A stretch of DNA of 64,000 nucleotides. It comes from an uncultured Phycisphaerales bacterium (GTDB lineage Bacteria; Planctomycetota; Phycisphaerae; Sedimentisphaerales; Anaerobacaceae). Position numbers and translations under genes: made by a program. Within the stretch, counting starts at the first letter, position 1; the number at the start of each line of letters is the position of its first letter. Where the stretch lies: the NCBI GenBank assembly GCA_903857265.1, contig CAIODZ010000011.1:1-64000 (forward strand), read 5' to 3'. Below are positions 34,460 to 43,031 of this stretch, piece after piece. The notes under the pieces were generated by a model, which saw only the letters and a program-made list of their open reading frames with translations, did no database searches and had not been told where the DNA came from.

Positions 34460-35107
34460 ATGTTTACCATAGATTTACTTAAAGGTCAGGGACGTCCGGT
34501 TAGAACAAGACCAAAGGGCATCGCCATTTTTGTTGCCACCTTCGTGGTTCCAATGCTGGTTGCTATACTGATGGCCAGCTACTATTATAGCAATAGAGTC
34601 GTCATATCGATTAACAACCAAAATGTTGCCAATTACACCACGCAGATAGAACGACTTGCCGATACCTTGAAGCTCAAGGAGTCATGGGAGAGAGACAAAA
34701 TCAACCTGAGTAATTGTCTCTCCGACGTAGCAAGCTCTATCGGAACGCATACTCAGTGGTCGCCAATCCTTGTATCGCTGGTCCAAAATCTTCCCAATTC
34801 AGCGGTGCTTAACAGTTTGGAGATTAAGCAGACCTTGATAAATAAAAAGGCAAGTGCGATTGCGGACAAGAAAGATAAAACGACCGATACGAGCGTTACC
34901 GTTAGAACCTTGCGGATGCGACTCTGCGGAAATCCGAACTCCGATTTCGACCGTGAAATCAAGGCGTTTCGTGACCGGTTGCTTGCTTCGAATGTCATTG
35001 GCACAAAGCTCGAAGACGTAGTTATTGCTTCGCAGACAAATGATACCATGGACGGCAGGAATGTTATTTCTTACGACATTGACTGTATATTCAAACCTGG
35101 GATATAG
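34460..35107 (+). CDS. pilN: PilN-like pilus assembly protein
   Basis: The 215-residue protein opens with FTIDLLKG, resembling the PilN cytoplasmic motif that docks on PilM, then one transmembrane helix (GIAIFVATFVVPMLVAILMA) and a coiled-coil plus ferredoxin-like periplasmic domain. Position between pilM and a pilO-like gene supports the call; primary sequence similarity in this family is low. Confidence 0.78.
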   Translation: MFTIDLLKGQGRPVRTRPKGIAIFVATFVVPMLVAILMASYYYSNRVVISINNQNVANYTTQIERLADTLKLKESWERDKINLSNCLSDVASSIGTHTQWSPILVSLVQNLPNSAVLNSLEIKQTLINKKASAIADKKDKTTDTSVTVRTLRMRLCGNPNSDFDREIKAFRDRLLASNVIGTKLEDVVIASQTNDTMDGRNVISYDIDCIFKPGI

Positions 35108-35116
35108 CGAGAAATT

Positions 35117-35683
35117 ATGGGTGCTTATAGAAAATATATTATAACGATGGGTATAGTTTGGGGCGTATCGTTCTTTCTGTTTGCGATTGCGTATTATTTC
35201 TTTATTACCCCGCAGTTGAAAATCAAGTCGCAGCTCCTGAAGGAAGCGACCGAAAAGAAAGAGCGGCTTAATATAGCTCTTGGCATCTCGCTCGAAGATA
35301 ACAGGAAAAAGCTGGCTGCTGAGATTGAATCGCTCAAGACCAAGTTGAGCAATTATGTTTTTGAGTATGAAGATTCTCCCAACCTTACTTTCGCCGTCAG
35401 TCGTATCGCCGGCGATAGGCAGGTTAGCGCATTTACCGTCAAAACGACGGAGATTAGCAGGCAGCAGGACCAGCCTACAGCCAAGAACTTTCAGGAAAAC
35501 AAAATAGAAATTTCTTTTGCGTCTGATTTTCTGCAGTTTGCCAATTTTATTAATGACCTTGAAAGGCATCAACCCGTCGTTTTTGTTGACAGATTCAGAG
35601 TGCAGCGTGAAGGCCAGGGCGGGACCTCAAGTAAGATTGATATGTCACTGTCATTTTTTGTCAGAAGGAAACAAACCGGTTAA
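35117..35683 (+). CDS. pilO: PilO-like pilus assembly protein
   Basis: The 188-residue protein has an N-terminal transmembrane helix (VSFFLFAIAYYFFITPQL), a coiled coil (KEATEKKERLNIAL, KLAAEIESLKTKLSNY) and a small alpha/beta periplasmic domain. Topology and order match PilO, the PilN partner that aligns the pilus machine in the periplasm. Assigned mainly by topology and location. Confidence 0.72.
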   Translation: MGAYRKYIITMGIVWGVSFFLFAIAYYFFITPQLKIKSQLLKEATEKKERLNIALGISLEDNRKKLAAEIESLKTKLSNYVFEYEDSPNLTFAVSRIAGDRQVSAFTVKTTEISRQQDQPTAKNFQENKIEISFASDFLQFANFINDLERHQPVVFVDRFRVQREGQGGTSSKIDMSLSFFVRRKQTG

Positions 35684-35714
35684 GAGAAACAGGCGACGGC
35701 TTGTTATATAAAAA

Positions 35715-36734
35715 ATGAGAGTAATCGTAATAGCAAATCAGAAGGGTGGATGCGGCAAGACGACGACAACCGTCAATCTTGCTGCGGCTCTTGGGCTAAA
35801 GGGCAAGAAGGTTCTTGTCGTGGACCTCGACCCGCAGGGGCATACTACGCTCGGCGTCGGCTGCGACCCTGAGTCCTTCACCAAAACGATATACAACGCT
35901 ATCGTTGACCTCAAAATCCCAATTAGCAGCGTTATCGTACCCAGCAAAACAGAGAACGTCGATATTGCGCCAAGCAATGTTCTGTTGTCTGGCGTTGAGC
36001 TTGACCTTGGCTCCATTGAAGGCAGAGAGTTTATGCTTAGCGAGCAGCTCAAGACCATCGATGGCCGTTATGATTTTTGCGTAATAGATTGCCCGCCTTC
36101 ACTGGGCATTCTTACCCTCAACGCGTTGATAGCCAGCAATGATGTTGTCGTTCCTGTCCAGGTTCACTACTACGCGATGGAAGGTCTCAAGCAATTGTTC
36201 GAGACCTGCGAAATCATCCATGAACATTTTCATCCCTACAAGGTAAGAATCTCCGGTTTGCTTCTGACTTTTGTTGAAGACCGGCTGATTTTTACGCGGC
36301 AGATTCAGCAGCAGATGAGAGAGTTTTTCGGCGACCTTGTTTTCGATACGGTAATTCACAGGAACATTCGACTGGCCGAGGCCCCAAGCGCGAGCCAAAG
36401 CGTCATGACGTATGCTCCGGACAGCAAAGGTGCCAAGGAATATATGGCGCTTGTCGATGAAATCCTGTTTGGCAAGGAATACATTCGTACGGCAAAAGCC
36501 CAGGCATCCGATGCAGGGCAGGCAGTTGGGGTTGAAGCAGGAACTCCCGCCTCACAGCCCGAAACAACAGGCCAACCATCCGGTGATGTGGCTGCCCAGC
36601 AAACGGATGTATTGACGGAAAATGCCAGGCAGACAACGGATAATGAAAAACAGGCCGACGTGATTGACCAGTTGGCTGTTATTATAAGCGGTGCCGAAGG
36701 CACTATGCCCACAGGGGAGTTGAACAATGGCTAA
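35715..36734 (+). CDS. ParA/MinD-family ATPase within the pilus cluster
   Basis: The 339-residue protein has a complete ParA/Soj core: deviant Walker A KGGCGKTTT (residues 10-18), DLDPQGHTTLG, and CVIDCPPSLGILTLNALIAS. The last 80 residues are a Gln/Ala/Thr-rich tail with no fold seen. No ParB gene is adjacent. Its stop overlaps the next pilus gene by 8 bp, so coexpression with the pilus is likely; positioning the pilus machine at a pole or site is a reasonable inference, chromosome segregation less so. Confidence 0.88.
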   Translation: MRVIVIANQKGGCGKTTTTVNLAAALGLKGKKVLVVDLDPQGHTTLGVGCDPESFTKTIYNAIVDLKIPISSVIVPSKTENVDIAPSNVLLSGVELDLGSIEGREFMLSEQLKTIDGRYDFCVIDCPPSLGILTLNALIASNDVVVPVQVHYYAMEGLKQLFETCEIIHEHFHPYKVRISGLLLTFVEDRLIFTRQIQQQMREFFGDLVFDTVIHRNIRLAEAPSASQSVMTYAPDSKGAKEYMALVDEILFGKEYIRTAKAQASDAGQAVGVEAGTPASQPETTGQPSGDVAAQQTDVLTENARQTTDNEKQADVIDQLAVIISGAEGTMPTGELNNG

Positions 36735-37710
36735 AAGCAAACTGGGATTGCAAAAAGAGGTCTCCAAAATCTTTACGGGTATTCAGATACCCAGGAAGAA
36801 TGCTGCGGGGCCGGATGCGCGTTCAACCGCGTCGGCTTCTCCGATAGCACCGCATACACAGGTCGCTCCTGCCGCGACACCTGCACCAGTGACGTCTCCT
36901 GCCCGGGTGATAACTCCTGCGCCAGTTGCGGTTTCCACCACGGTTATCCAGGCAGTAACTGCACCTGCATCGGCTGTGCCTGCTCCTGTTGCGACTCCTG
37001 CGAAGGCCGTAACTCCGAAACCGGCAGTTGTGTCACCCAAACCCAAACCATTCACTATCCCGGAACCTACAACACAAGCAACGTCGCAACCGACAAGGCA
37101 GGTTGTTTATGAGCCGCCCAAACCAAGACAGACGACCTTTGAACCATCTGCACCGGCTTCATTGCCCGTTTCGGCCCCGGCAAAACAGTCAAAATCCGAG
37201 TTTGTTATTAAACAGTCCAAAGATTCACCTCTGCTGAAAATCATTGAGAAGGTCAAAGCCAAACTGCTTAACTCAAAACATGGCGCTGTATCGGGCAGAC
37301 AGAAAATTATGCTTCTGCTCTCCCCGGTTTTGGCGATAGTTTTACTTCTTGTTGTTGTGAACGCTGTCAAAACCTCGCCTAAAACTTCGGTCAACCCCTC
37401 AAATAAAGCGACCGCTGCTGTTGCCACTTCCTTCGACAGCAAAATCAACTGGGAAATACCGCAGCCGATTCCTGCCGACCTCAGAAACCCAATGGTTTTC
37501 GGCGCCATCTCAGCTACGGGAGGTGGAACTGCTGGAGGCCCGATCGTTAAAGGCATTGTTTATAGTGAGGATAAACCATCTGCTATTATTGGCGACCGAA
37601 TCGTTTTCGCCGGAGACACTGTCGCCGGCGTTACCGTCGTAAAAATCAATCCCAATAGCGTCGATTTTGCGATGGGCGATAAAAAATGGAGCCAAAAAGT
37701 CGAACATTAA
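36727..37710 (+). CDS. PilP/GspC-like protein with long Pro/Ala linker
   Basis: The 327-residue protein has a Pro/Ala/Val-rich disordered N-terminal half (about residues 20-150), a transmembrane helix near 195-213 (IMLLLSPVLAIVLLLVVVNA) and a periplasmic C-terminal domain (NPMVFGAI, GPIVKGIVYSEDKPSAIIGD, VVKINPNSVDFAMGDKKW) resembling the homology region of PilP/GspC proteins that touch the secretin. In E. coli-type systems PilP is a lipoprotein; here the anchor is a helix. It lies between the ParA-like gene and the secretin. Confidence 0.7.
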   Translation: MAKSKLGLQKEVSKIFTGIQIPRKNAAGPDARSTASASPIAPHTQVAPAATPAPVTSPARVITPAPVAVSTTVIQAVTAPASAVPAPVATPAKAVTPKPAVVSPKPKPFTIPEPTTQATSQPTRQVVYEPPKPRQTTFEPSAPASLPVSAPAKQSKSEFVIKQSKDSPLLKIIEKVKAKLLNSKHGAVSGRQKIMLLLSPVLAIVLLLVVVNAVKTSPKTSVNPSNKATAAVATSFDSKINWEIPQPIPADLRNPMVFGAISATGGGTAGGPIVKGIVYSEDKPSAIIGDRIVFAGDTVAGVTVVKINPNSVDFAMGDKKWSQKVEH

Positions 37711-37768
37711 ATGTAACTTGAAATCAAAATGAATTTGTGTAACGCTTAGAAAGGGACAGGGTATAAGA

Positions 37769-39253
37769 ATGCTGACCGACCAGGTAACAAAGTGTTTGCT
37801 GGTGATAGCCGTGTTATTGTTGTTGCCGGGAACAGTTGTATTCGCCGCGGTATCGGATGACAATGAAAGCGATGCCAATGCCAACAGCAAGGCGGATATC
37901 CTGCCCACCCTCGAACAGCGAATGCAGAAACAAATCAGCGTGGATTTCAGGGATACCGACATTGACGACGTCATAAGGATTATGGCCGAGCAGGCCAACG
38001 TCGATGTTATCAAAAGCCCGAAAGTTACTGGAACAGTAACCGCAAAGCTCAGCAACGTACCGCTCGAAGAGGCGCTGCGTAACATACTCGCCTCCCAGGG
38101 TTATGGTTATGTTATGAGCAAAAATATTATTAGAGTTGCTCCGACGGGTGAAATTTCAGAGGAAGCGGAAAAGCTGGTGACCAAGATTTATCGGGTCAAC
38201 TACGCAGATATCAAGGAAGTCGAGAAATCGCTTTCGAAATTCGTATCGCAGCGAGGCGCGATAACGACCAACCAGGGCACAAGCAACATTATCGTCAAGG
38301 ATACCGAAAGCAATATAAAAGCAATCGGCACGTTCATTGAGGATATAGACCGTGTTACTCCTCAAATACTCGTCGAATCGAGAATATACGATATAACCAG
38401 CAAGAATGCGCTTGACCTGGGCGTTGAATGGAACTCAGGAAGCCGCACCCAGTATTTTTCAGATGGTGCAGCAGTCGTTCCTCCCGGCACAATGGGCGAG
38501 ACCAAGACCGGTAAAACCTACCCGTTCGAAACAGGTCTGTTCAGCGGCGATACAGTCCAGACAACAGGCGTAACAGGCATGCTGAAGTTCGGGTGGTTAT
38601 CCAACAACCTCGATATCGACGCGACTATCAAGGCGCAAAAGAACATTACTGACGCCAAGCTGCTTGCCAATCCGAGAATACTCGTTCTGGACAATGAGAC
38701 AGCTACGATAAGCATTATCTCGGAGCTTCCGTATCAGGAGCTGACACAGACCTCCGGCGGCGGCAACATCGGCTCGACCAGCTTCAAGGACGTAGGTGTA
38801 AAACTGAAAGTTACCCCTCACCTGGCACGCGGAGATAAAATACGGATGAAAGTTGAGCCGGAATTCAGCATAAAGACCGGCAGCGTAACGTTCTCCAGCG
38901 GTGCGCTTAGCTATCCGCAGCCGATTGTTGATTCGCGTACAGCCGCGACAACACTGCTTGTTGACAGCGGCCAGACGGTCGTTCTCGGCGGACTCAGAAA
39001 GAAAGACGTTTCCAAGTCCGTCAACAAGATACCGCTCCTCGGCGATATACCAATCATTTGCTATTTGTTCAGGTTTGAGGGCGAATCGACAACCAACAGC
39101 GAAATGGTCGTATTCATTACGCCGAGGATTGTCAACGAAGCGTCTCTGACGGAACGCGAGAATAAACAGTACGAGATAACGGAATTCCGGGGTCCGGAAC
39201 CTCAGCAGACAAGAGCTGAAAAGGACATCGAGGCCGGCAAAACCGACAATTAG
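37769..39253 (+). CDS. pilQ: Secretin (PilQ/GspD family), short form
   Basis: The 494-residue outer-membrane secretin has a signal peptide (CLLVIAVLLLLPGTVVFA), one STN/N0-like domain (ISVDFRDTDIDDVIRIMAEQ), one N1-type KH domain and the secretin barrel: VESRIYDITSKNALDLGVEW, DAKLLANPRILVLDNETATI, GVKLKVTPHLA and the core LVDSGQTVVLGGLRKKDVSK, IPLLGDIPIICYLFR, VVFITPRIV. It is shorter than most PilQ proteins (no AMIN domains visible). It closes the pilus run, and a bidirectional terminator follows. Confidence 0.92.
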   Translation: MLTDQVTKCLLVIAVLLLLPGTVVFAAVSDDNESDANANSKADILPTLEQRMQKQISVDFRDTDIDDVIRIMAEQANVDVIKSPKVTGTVTAKLSNVPLEEALRNILASQGYGYVMSKNIIRVAPTGEISEEAEKLVTKIYRVNYADIKEVEKSLSKFVSQRGAITTNQGTSNIIVKDTESNIKAIGTFIEDIDRVTPQILVESRIYDITSKNALDLGVEWNSGSRTQYFSDGAAVVPPGTMGETKTGKTYPFETGLFSGDTVQTTGVTGMLKFGWLSNNLDIDATIKAQKNITDAKLLANPRILVLDNETATISIISELPYQELTQTSGGGNIGSTSFKDVGVKLKVTPHLARGDKIRMKVEPEFSIKTGSVTFSSGALSYPQPIVDSRTAATTLLVDSGQTVVLGGLRKKDVSKSVNKIPLLGDIPIICYLFRFEGESTTNSEMVVFITPRIVNEASLTERENKQYEITEFRGPEPQQTRAEKDIEAGKTDN

Positions 39254-39296
39254 TAGTCTTTGACTGACTGAATCCGCCGAAAGCGGATAAAAGCGA

Positions 39297-39335
39297 AATA
39301 GTCCCGAGTGTCGAACAATCGGCCTCGGGACTATT
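39297..39335. terminator. Bidirectional terminator after the pilus cluster
   Basis: AATAGTCCCGAG (39297-39308) and CTCGGGACTATT (39324-39335) form a perfect 12-bp stem. The plus strand continues TCTTTTATG, and the minus strand continues TCGCTTTTATCC, so it can serve both the secretin and the convergent acyltransferase gene. Confidence 0.85.
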
Positions 39336-39411
39336 TCTTTTATGTTTTTGCCGCATTACAAAATCATCGCGTCATTTTTTAATCTCAAACGCGGAATGAC
39401 AGTAGGGAAAA

Positions 39412-40371
39412 TCATACAGCAGAAACAGGCAGTTCGTTTTTTGGTCTGTGTTTCCAACGGCGGTGGAGCCACCAGTACTGAGTCGGGTCTTCGCGGACAA
39501 ATGTTTCAATCGCCTTGGTGTATTCTGCTGTAATCCAAAGCAGGGGGTCTTTCTTGTTCGCCCATTCTTCAGGCATTATTATCCGCGTAACTCCAATCTC
39601 GAAGAAAAACCGGTCGTCTATTCTCCTGGCATATCCGATGACTATCGGCAGATTTTCCGTCAGCGCAAGTAACCCAATGCTCTTATAGGTGCTCGCCTTT
39701 CTGCCGAAAAAGTCAACGAATATTCCCTTATCACCTGCGTCTTGATCTGCTATAAAACCCAGTGTCGCCCCCGATGACGCCACCTTGCCAAAAAGTTCCG
39801 CTGCGCCTTTTTTATCGATGATTTTTTGCCCTGCGCGTTGCCGCACCCCATACAGGTATTTGCTTATATACGGGTTATCCAACGGCCTTGCGATGCTGTA
39901 AACATTAAACCCGAAAAGCCCCATCATATAGCCGATGATTTCGAAGTTGCCGTAATGTGCCCCGACAAGAATCAGCCCCTTTCCCTCCTTGCTAAGCCAC
40001 TTCGCGCGTTCCGCGTTTTTGAATCTTGAATATTGCTTCCAGTTGTCTTTCTTAACGAGACGCGGCGTAAAAATAACATCTACCGCCAGCATCACAAGCT
40101 GCTCGCAACTCTTTCGCCCCGTCTCCTCATACCATTGCTCGTTCTTATCGGGATAGCTTGCGCGAAGATTATCCAATGCCCGTTGTCTTCCCCGGCCGTA
40201 GTGCTTCCACAACAATCGACCAAGAAACCGGGCGAATCTCAGGTTTGTTTCAACGCTGGACAGTTGCAGTATGCCGACCAATGCTCGCAGGCCGATATAC
40301 CCCAGCCAGTCGAGAATGGCATTGCGTTGCTTCTTGGGCTTCTTTCTCTTGACGAATAACGGACTTGTCAT
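39412..40371 (-). CDS. LpxL/HtrB-family lysophospholipid acyltransferase
   Basis: The 319-residue protein matches the lipid A late acyltransferase family. A membrane-proximal helix (LVGILQLSS) is followed by the HX4(D/E) catalytic motif HYGNFE near residue 138, the block YSIARPLDNPY, GFIADQDAGDKGIFVDFFGR, and the C-terminal TQYWWLHRRWKHRP. Such enzymes add a secondary acyl chain to lipid A, implying an LPS-type outer membrane. The plus-strand pilus cluster converges on it. Confidence 0.9.
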   Translation of the reverse strand: MTSPLFVKRKKPKKQRNAILDWLGYIGLRALVGILQLSSVETNLRFARFLGRLLWKHYGRGRQRALDNLRASYPDKNEQWYEETGRKSCEQLVMLAVDVIFTPRLVKKDNWKQYSRFKNAERAKWLSKEGKGLILVGAHYGNFEIIGYMMGLFGFNVYSIARPLDNPYISKYLYGVRQRAGQKIIDKKGAAELFGKVASSGATLGFIADQDAGDKGIFVDFFGRKASTYKSIGLLALTENLPIVIGYARRIDDRFFFEIGVTRIIMPEEWANKKDPLLWITAEYTKAIETFVREDPTQYWWLHRRWKHRPKNELPVSAV

Positions 40372-40409
40372 AATTGTTTAGCCCCGGCTCCCGTGGCTGG
40401 GGTTTTATT

Positions 40410-41180
40410 TCACATCACGTCAAGCCGTCGCAGTGTCGCCCTTGCCCATCGCATACCCCGCATCTGCGATCCCAGCAGCAGCAGTACGACCAGCGCCCAG
40501 TAAACGCTGAATCGGAAAATCATTGACACGTATGCAAGTTTGGTTTTGTCTGCCTGGCACGCGGCCATCATCTCGGATGGTGTGAACATAGCTCCCGCGA
40601 ATACCGGCGCAAACATCAACTGCCAAGGCAGCAGCAGCACGACAAACAACAGAGACATAAAGAATGCTCTTGCGATATGGTTTATTCCGCCCAATCGCCC
40701 AATCAGTGACACTTTCATCGCGAAAAGTATCGTCAGGCAATAAAGCAGCGAACAGGGTATAAGGATAAAATCCAGGAACCGCACGATCGCCGCGATGTGC
40801 CTGGCATGCAGCTCGAATCGCACTGTTACCTCCACAGGCGCCGGCTTATTCGGTTCGGCTCCCATATGTAGCGTTTGCTGTAAATTCGGCTCAGCAGCCG
40901 CATTAGTATCCGCTGTGATTTGTTTGGCCGCCTCCTTAATCTTGTCCTCTTCCGTCGCCGGCTGTTTCTCTCCTGTCACATCGCCGCCTGCGGGGCCAAG
41001 CACAACGTTATCTCCCCTGATTAAGTGAAGATTCATAACCCAGAACGACCCCTGCACAAGAATCAGCGCCAGCAGGATTACTATAAACAAAAAATTCTTC
41101 CAGAACTTTATTGCACTTATTGCCTCGAGACAATCTGTCGTATCGACCAGATTACCCATCCTTGATTGTTCCTGGCTCAT
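40410..41180 (-). CDS. Membrane protein of unknown function
   Basis: The 256-residue protein is not recognised. After a short cytoplasmic N-terminus it has a transmembrane helix (FLFIVILLALILVQGSFWVM), an acidic-polar loop of about 80 residues, then three to four further helices. CAGGAG precedes ATG 41180, which decides this start over an ATG at 41231. It precedes the acyltransferase gene by 38 bp on the same strand, so they may share a message. Confidence 0.75.
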   Translation of the reverse strand: MSQEQSRMGNLVDTTDCLEAISAIKFWKNFLFIVILLALILVQGSFWVMNLHLIRGDNVVLGPAGGDVTGEKQPATEEDKIKEAAKQITADTNAAAEPNLQQTLHMGAEPNKPAPVEVTVRFELHARHIAAIVRFLDFILIPCSLLYCLTILFAMKVSLIGRLGGINHIARAFFMSLLFVVLLLPWQLMFAPVFAGAMFTPSEMMAACQADKTKLAYVSMIFRFSVYWALVVLLLLGSQMRGMRWARATLRRLDVM

Positions 41181-41348
41181 TTGGTTTCTCCTGTTACCGG
41201 ATTCCGATTCATTTTCAAATTCAAAATCCATAATGCGCTCTTATTTCAACTGTTTTTATATTTTACCCTTCGTATGCGACCGCTATTATGACCCTCTCTA
41301 TTCATCAGTTCAAGTATTTTATTGGATGCATTTTGCTGTCTTTCATCT

Positions 41349-43004
41349 TCAATCCCCCGTCTTCTGTTTTTCAATTGTTTCCAGCCGATGCCGGATTTCC
41401 TCGGCCAGATTGTTTGCCCCCTTGGCTTTTGCTATCTCAAAGCCCCTTTGCAAATGCGTTATTGCCTCCTCAATCTTGCCCTGCTTAACTAATACATCAG
41501 CCAACAGGTAATGCGCCACCGCGGATTTCTCATCAATTTCGAGCGACAGTTTAAATTGTTCTGCCGCTTCCTGCAGTTTCCCCTTGGCGGAGAATATAAG
41601 CCCCTTGCAGTAATAAACGTCCGAATAAGCCATAGGGTGAATCTTCTTCAGGTAAGAGGCAAGTTCAAGCTGCCGGTCAAGGTGAATTAAGGCCTCGTCG
41701 AATTTGCCCTGTCCAAAAAGCGACTCGCCTGTTTGGCCGTGTGCCAGCCACGAATCCGGATTTTTCTTCAGCGTGTCAGCCCATAGCGTATCCGAATTTT
41801 TATATATCCCGCATTGCCGCCAGGTCAATACCCCAAGCGTTATCAGCAAAACACTCACTGCTGGCACGATTATGAATTTGGCGTTTTCACCCGACCTGCG
41901 ATAAACCGTTGCTGCGATTCCCGCGACAATAGCTATAGGCCCGATACTCGCCATATACTGGTAGTGGTCCGCGACAAACGTATATACAAACGTGTAAAGG
42001 GAGAAAAAGCCGAGCATCGGGAACAGCATCGCAGGGAAAAAAATAATTGCGGTCGGTATCCCGCGTCCTGTTCGTTTTCTCAGCAGCCAGCCGGCGGCCA
42101 TAACCGCTGCGAAACTTACCGGCCAGGCATATTGCCAAACATCAGTTGCGTCGATGTTCCAGCGGGGATAGCTAAACGTCAGATTAACGGGCCAAACCAG
42201 CTTCCACAGGTAAAACCATAAAGCTTTGCTTGCAATCAATACCTTTTCAGTTACGCTCAAGCCAAAATTAACAAAACCTGTGCCCTGATGATGCCTCTCC
42301 CACCACATCACCAGAAGCCCATCCCCAATCCCTATTGCGATATAAGGCACAATTTGCAGCCATCTCTTCACGGTAATCGGTGAATTTTTGAGCCACAGTA
42401 TCAAAACCAGCGCCGCGGGCAGCATACACGCGGTTGCCTTGCTGAATAGCGATAATGCGCAAAATACGAGGGAGCAGGCATACAACAAAATCGCCTTTCG
42501 ACTGGATTGATTATCGAAGACGAATTTGACCCAGCACAAACTCGATAAGAGCGAAAACAGCAGCATCAGGGTGTTTTTCCGCTCGGTTATCCACGCCACC
42601 GATTCGACGTGAACCGGGTGCATCGCAAAAATCGCCGATGCCAGCCACGCCCCCGGTATCGACAGCCGTCTCAAAATCACCCACAACAGCAATGTGTTAA
42701 TGCAGTGAATTGCCACGTTTACCGTGTGATAACCCGCCGGGTTAAGCCCCCACAACTGATACTCAGCCCGAAAGGTCGTATAGACAAGCGGAAAGTATTG
42801 TGAGGGGGAATCCGTTGAAAACCAGATACGGTAAAGCCCGTCGGGAGCGATAAGGAGGGGATTAGCGGTAACGTATTTGTCGTCGTCCCATATAAAGCCA
42901 GCTTCTATCGCCGGTATATACGCCGTAAAACAGCCCGTGACTATAACAATCGCACCGGCCCAAACAGCCAATCTTGCTCGCGTCTTGTCAACCATCTGTT
43001 TCAT
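41349..43004 (-). CDS. TMTC/PMT-like membrane glycosyltransferase with TPR tail, paralog 1
   Basis: The 551-residue protein has about ten transmembrane helices, then TPR repeats from about residue 420 (WLAHGQTGESLFGQGKFDEA, AHYLLADVLVKQGKIEEAIT). The first loop carries an acidic motif (GFIWDDDKYVTANPLL) as in GT-C fold O-mannosyltransferases, and HPVHVESVAWITERKN is the hallmark of the TMTC-like group. Members are thought to transfer mannose or other sugars from lipid donors, but bacterial substrates are unknown. The ATG at 43004 is preferred over an upstream GTG. It is a close tandem paralog of the next gene. Confidence 0.85.
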   Translation of the reverse strand: MKQMVDKTRARLAVWAGAIVIVTGCFTAYIPAIEAGFIWDDDKYVTANPLLIAPDGLYRIWFSTDSPSQYFPLVYTTFRAEYQLWGLNPAGYHTVNVAIHCINTLLLWVILRRLSIPGAWLASAIFAMHPVHVESVAWITERKNTLMLLFSLLSSLCWVKFVFDNQSSRKAILLYACSLVFCALSLFSKATACMLPAALVLILWLKNSPITVKRWLQIVPYIAIGIGDGLLVMWWERHHQGTGFVNFGLSVTEKVLIASKALWFYLWKLVWPVNLTFSYPRWNIDATDVWQYAWPVSFAAVMAAGWLLRKRTGRGIPTAIIFFPAMLFPMLGFFSLYTFVYTFVADHYQYMASIGPIAIVAGIAATVYRRSGENAKFIIVPAVSVLLITLGVLTWRQCGIYKNSDTLWADTLKKNPDSWLAHGQTGESLFGQGKFDEALIHLDRQLELASYLKKIHPMAYSDVYYCKGLIFSAKGKLQEAAEQFKLSLEIDEKSAVAHYLLADVLVKQGKIEEAITHLQRGFEIAKAKGANNLAEEIRHRLETIEKQKTGD

Positions 43005-43031
43005 AATGCTATAATATATCACACTTGGATG

